Shown one piece after another: positions 59,601 through 64,000 of a DNA stretch of 64,000 bases. The first letter of the stretch is position 1; every line of letters starts with the position of its first letter. Made by a program: the position numbers and the translations under genes. The stretch covers positions 78,501 to 142,500 of the forward strand of contig CAJNDS010000348.1 in assembly GCA_905221605.1 (NCBI GenBank), written 5' to 3'. Source of the DNA: Symbiodinium natans. Lineage: Eukaryota > Sar > Dinophyceae > Suessiales > Symbiodiniaceae. The notes under the pieces were generated by a model. That model saw only the letters and a list, made by a program, of their open reading frames with translations, was not told where the DNA came from and did no database searches.

Positions 59601-59860
59601 CCACCACAACGACAATGCGAATGAACACCAGGTTTGTGGCAAGAGCGAGCCGCCGCAAGTCGCCGGATCAGAAAAGCAATGAAACTCACTTCAGGCGTGG
59701 GGGCTGGCTGAGGGATGACACTGTCGAAGCCAGTCCGCCTAAGTCCGCACTGGTCTCAACATTGCATCCACGAATGAGCCAAAGGCAGAACGGCAAGTTT
59801 GAAGGAGGACACAAGCCCTAGAATGATGAGGGTCCTGCGTACAACCAAAAGACTGGCACA
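56700..59860. other. Stretch with no supported gene
   Basis: I see no protein-coding signal on either strand beyond short frames. A GT run occurs at about 57426-57442. The SINE-like element is listed separately. Confidence 0.5.
58249..58378 (+). repeat. tRNA-derived SINE-like element
   Basis: TGGCTCAGCGGG (58254-58265) fits the pol III A-box consensus, and GGTTCAACTC (58293-58302) fits the B box with one change. They stand at tRNA-like spacing. A non-tRNA body follows and ends in a CA run, as in many SINEs. A tRNA acceptor stem cannot be drawn, so a functional tRNA is unlikely. Confidence 0.6.
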
Positions 59861-59893
59861 GCTAATCAGCTGCTGCAAAAGCAGAGACAAAAT

Positions 59894-60715
59894 TTAATAC
59901 ATCCAGAAGCATCTGTCAATGTCAGGAGTACGGTCAAGTTCCTGAGAGGAGCGCATGCCTGCCAAGCCCCACCAGGTACCCGACGGGGCAAGGTGCGAAA
60001 GGGTGGTAAGCTCTGTGCCCCGCGACGCTGCAAGGTGTGGCTCGTCTGTCCAAATCTCCTCCCAAGTGAGCAATTCGAGCTGGGCAGGCTCCTCCTGCAG
60101 CCGCACGTGAGCACCTCTGCGGACGCCAAGACCTGAAGAGAAATTCTTGCCTTTGGACGCAAATGTCCTCGAAATTCAAGCGCTGTTTCAGCCATCTAGG
60201 CCAGCGACCGCGAAGAAATAGATGAAGTCGGGATTACCTCGGGGTAGCTCACAAGATGGCCCTGGCCCTGCGCCGTGTCTGTGCGTGACAAGGTAGCACT
60301 GCCTCGCGGCGAACACGTCGCCGCTGTGTCAGGATCTACCATATCCATAACTTTCAGACCTGCCTCAAGCTTGAGCTGTTGTGAGCAAAACAGGCGACGA
60401 ACCACGAGACGAAGACCGGCATTGGCCTGGGCGAGACATTTCACAAAACATTCTCCAGTCAATCGAACGGTTTCTGCAAAAAGCCGGCCATTGTATTCAG
60501 CGCCGAGCACTTGCTTCTCGACAAGCACGTTGCGCAAGTCTGGACCTTCCCAGAATGCCACTGCTTGCGCAGAAATCTGAGAGAAGGTGTGACTGTGCCG
60601 GAAAAACCGATCCACTAAAGGTCTGGGTGGCCCACGATGATCTCGGAGCACTTGATCGAAAGCACCCAAAGCATCGAAAACGTGCAGCTGAAAGTCCTCT
60701 ACGTAGAAGTGCCTT
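59894..60715 (-). CDS. Protein of unknown function, at least two exons
   Basis: The upstream exon (about 60715-60267) reads FYVEDFQLHVFDALGAFDQV, then PLVDRFFRHSHTFSQISAQA, VAFWEGPDLRNVLVEKQVLG and YNGRLFAETVRLTGECFVKC. A GC donor (GCGCAGG/GCCAGG) and an AG acceptor at 60133 join it in frame to the last exon 60132-59894. That exon reads LGVRRGAHVRLQEEPAQLEL, LTWEEIWTDEPHLAASRG and RTPDIDRCFWMY before the stop. The join removes 134 bp. I recognise no family. More 5' exons probably exist, since the frame begins without an ATG. Confidence 0.6.
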
Positions 60716-60719
60716 CAGC

Positions 60720-63700
60720 TTCACAAGACTGCTGTGTAAGGACGGTGAAACATGAAGCGAGACCGGGACGGTGTATGTTGCCGCGTGAACGCCACGAAAG
60801 CCGCACAGGCCTTCGCAGCTGCTAGGTCTCTGGTCAGCTACGTCTCTCAATCGTGCCAGTGCAGCCGTAGAGACTGAGCCGGCACTCAGCGAATTTTTGC
60901 TAAAGGCTTGAAAGGATGCCCAGCCACTGAAGTTGTATGGTCACCAACGCTCGTCCGCTCTTCGCTGTCCGGGATCGTTGCACCGAATGCACCGAAGCAA
61001 ACGAAGACCCGCAAGATGGGCCGCAACGCACTGCAACGCACTGCAGCGCGTCTGTCGCCAACGTGAAGGTGCAGGGTAACGAAACCCTCGGTTCTCGGTG
61101 CAAAAAAGCATGGTTCGCTCGTACTGTGTGTGGAAGTTTCCTCTTGTTGCTCTTCGTTTCTTCGTTTGGCCTCTGGGCTTTTGCTCGATGTGACGATCAA
61201 AGAGCGTTGCCATTAGCTGACATTCTCTCCGCGGATACCTTTCCCTCCCTCAGAGCAACAAAAGGATCTGCTGCCAATCCCCTTGCGAGGCTTTGTGATG
61301 CCCTAAAGTCCCTAAAATAAGTTTCACATGCAAATTGGCTTCCACGCATGCATGTTGCCATGAATTCACGTCAAAGCTGTTTGCCAATGCGTCTTTTCAA
61401 GCTTCAAGCACTTTCTCGACGACTTGCTTGAAAAGCTACAGTGTTTTTGAACATGTATTCCAGTTTGGGCTGTAGTCCGACAAATAGCTTTCGGCAGTTT
61501 CGGATTTTCGCATTGGGCGTTGCGCCCTTGCTGATCTCGCCAGTAATGAAATCAAGCTCCAAACTTTCAGGAACGTTAATCCACAAGAAGCAAGACGCTG
61601 GAAACTTGTGTTTTTCTTCGCGGCTTCATGGACTCTGACCAATGACCAAGTTCTCTGTTTTCTGCGACACGCAACGTTTCCCAAAACTTGGATCCTGAGA
61701 ATCACTGCTCCTCCCTCTCAGGCTCTGCTGCTGTCGGCGTCTCCTCTCCACGTATGCTGCTTTTGAATTTTTCCTGGACGCCGAACCAAGTTGTACGCTG
61801 CTCGTTGCATTGCTGCAGCATACACCCCAAGATGGCACAAGAACATCACAGGTGACCTGCTCATACAACTACAGAATCTGGGGTTGGGAGACGAACATAT
61901 GTCACCAACCCCAAGAATGTCCCTACAAACACACTAGCTTCAGCATGCCAACGCAGGGCCAAAGCGCGCCACAGCAAAGCTCCAGTAGGCTACAGCAGAG
62001 CTACCGCCCACCACTGCAGACCTGGAGCATGAACAACCAAGCATCACAACATACAACAACACCTCTAATCCTTTCAGGTCGGTGATGTCAAGTCCGTCTG
62101 ATGATGGTCGATGTGTGAATGCGATGCTGCAGGGCTCTGGGATGATGTGGTGGATGAGGACTGCCAGGTTGAGGGTTTGTTCATGTTTGTTCGTTCAGGG
62201 TTGTCAACGAGCAAAGTTTCCAATCAAGGTCTGCTCAAGCTGTTGCCTAGCATGAACGGCCTGTTTGCTGGGTAACGTCACATCCAAAGAACTGCAGAGC
62301 AGAGCTGACGATCACTTGAGCACAGGCGAGACTGCAAGCTGAATGCTTCACGGCCAACGTGGTTGCTGTGCCTGTGTTGCTGCATGTTGAAACTCATCGC
62401 GCGCCGACATATCCAGCCTTCTCGTCATCGCTGCTGTAAGCATACACAAATGGAGCGAGTACCTCGTTTTTCGAGCGCTCAGCTTCCGCTGCAAATCAAA
62501 GATTTCTGGATACGCAGAGCTGGAGGCTGGATGTATTTTTCAGAACATGTTGGGAGCATGGAAAAGCACTCTGGAGTCTCTGAAATCATCCAAGCGGTTG
62601 TGAAGGAAATCAAGGAGTCCATGCAGCCGCTTGAGAAGGTCCCACCAACATCGTCTTCACTATCACGTAGTGCATCATGGAGTGTGACGCGTGAGCGTTA
62701 CGTTCACTGGTGCGGCAATTAAGGCGACATCATGGTGGCAGTGGCTTTGGTCGTGGGATGAGGACCGTCTGGCAGTTAAATTATGAAAGCATCGTTACTT
62801 ACTTGGATCCAGCAGTGCGTTCAACGCTGCTTGAGTGGATGACTTCACAGGCAGTAGGAACGAATGGCAGCTTTTTGACACAAGGGATCTCCCAGGGTGG
62901 CCGCGGCAGTGGCGTAGCTTGGTAAGCCAATGTGCCATTTCTGCAAGCGTTGCAGATAGCACTTGAATAATCAATGCCAAGGTTGTTTGCACCATTGTGC
63001 TGATGCCCCAAGCTGCGTGTACTGGTTGGAGATGGCGGCGCATGATGCGTCGTTGGCTCACCCATCAGTGGTGCGAACGTTTTCCAGACCTTGGACACCG
63101 CAAGCGTTTGCCTGGGATGGTTGTGTGATGCGAAGTATTCCTCAGTCGCGGAGGCTAGCCCAGAGAAGCACCAAAATTGAAATCGAAACTTGAAGCCAAG
63201 GAGGTGTAGGGTTACGGGTTGTGACCATCACGCATCACCAGGACGACCTTGACAAGAAGAAAGATGAGCAGGCGGCCACGAAGACTTTGACGGGATGGGT
63301 TTCGAGGTCATTGTCATTCATGGCTACAGCTGTAGGGTTGCATCTTTATGAAAGTCACAACCTAAGGCAAATGCCTTTAGGATCGATGGTATTGGGTGTA
63401 TTATGCGCTTTGCAGGGCGTAGGGGCGGAGAGTGGGTGGTTAAAGCGCATGGTCCCGCATGGTGGTTTGTGCTGAACACGGGGGAGGCGGTTGCGCTAAG
63501 GGGGGGGGGTCGCAACATGTCGCAACTGCGTGCTCAAGAGGAGGTGCGGAGGGGGTTTCACGACTGCGAAGCAGAGATTAAGAGAGAGAGCTGCTGGTGG
63601 CGCTGCTGTTGGTGCTTTTGCACCCTGCGGGCCTTAGCCGGGCTTTGCCTTGCATTGGCGACATGTCAAGAAGGAGGGCCCTTCATCCCATGAAGTCTGC
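60720..63700. other. Stretch with weak coding signals only
   Basis: A minus frame at 61595-61404 reads LWINVPESLELDFITGEISK and ends at a stop; it could be a last exon. A plus frame at 60937-61320 has one hydrophobic helix and no other sign of being real. A plus frame at 62453-62722 includes SEIIQAVVKEIKESMQPLEK. None is strong enough to call. Confidence 0.35.
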
Positions 63701-63779
63701 TGCCCAAGGCACGACGGAACGCCCTCGAGGAGCTGCAGCTTCAGCTTTGTAAGCTGTTGGTTGAGCGCCATGCTAACAT

Positions 63780-64000
63780 CCCTTTGGAAGGCGCACCTGG
63801 AGAGGTTCTCAGGAGCACACTGAAAACTCTGACCTCGAGCAGGGCGTGCTATTTGGTGGACCAAGCGCTTCCTGCGGCTCAGCGACCGTCGCCGAAGCTC
63901 GTGCACCTCGGACTCCAACTCCTGACACCTTCGGCTCGCAATCTCCAGCTGCCTCTGCAGACTGTCAGACCTGAGATGTCACGCCATGTCTCTGGCGCCC
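63780..64000 (-). CDS. Coiled-coil exon cut by the right edge
   Basis: Entering from the right edge, the minus frame reads SLQRQLEIASRRCQELESEV, then HELRRRSLSRRKRLVHQIAR, a clear heptad-type charged helix. The frame runs on past several candidate splice sites toward 63780. The gene extends beyond the window, so nothing more can be said. Confidence 0.5.

Noticed and set aside
60937-61320. Plus frame of 127 codons with one hydrophobic helix
   Set aside because: Isolated, opposite strand, no conserved motif; probably chance.

Overview
This window is nuclear DNA of a dinoflagellate, most likely a member of the Symbiodiniaceae. The evidence is short genes split into many small exons, splice donors that are mostly GC instead of GT, acceptors almost always followed by G, TTTAGGG-like telomeric repeats, abundant microsatellites, and protein families typical of these algae. 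The species cannot be named from the sequence alone.

Layout. 1-4.5 kb: two minus-strand genes, a SHQW/ankyrin protein running off the left edge and a TIR-like membrane protein with one clean intron. 5-12.6 kb: a dense graveyard of non-LTR retrotransposon pieces, an inverted-repeat element, a 77-bp satellite array and a degenerate telomere-repeat block. 16-18.5 kb: an enoyl-CoA hydratase/isomerase-like gene in 14 traced exons. 18.5-27.9 kb: mostly sequence I cannot assign, with microsatellites and one SINE-like element. 27.9-33.4 kb: a multi-pass membrane protein, then a conserved multi-exon gene that may be joined to a sulfotransferase domain. 33.9-36.8 kb: a short C-terminal exon and a single-exon UbiA prenyltransferase-like gene. 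37-43.8 kb: low-complexity DNA, a coiled-coil exon, a His-Pro-rich repeat and two very large CA tracts. 43.8-48.2 kb: an FkbM-like methyltransferase and an Mpv17/PMP22 protein. 46-47 kb and 48.5-56.5 kb: scattered mini-exons coding for coiled coil. 52.7-53.6 kb: a seven-helix membrane protein. 59.9-60.7 kb: a two-exon gene of unknown function. The right edge cuts a further coiled-coil exon.

Every host gene I can support reads on the minus strand, as expected for a unidirectional dinoflagellate gene block; only a retroelement piece and a SINE-like element read on plus. The genes do not form an obvious pathway. The most notable features are GC-AG splicing in genes with exons of 36-50 bp, a probable frameshift in the hydratase gene, a possible fusion of an unknown domain to a sulfotransferase, and a family of short tandem repeats with a period of exactly 10 bp. 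Exon borders were derived by hand from reading-frame continuity and family resemblance; no transcript data were available.
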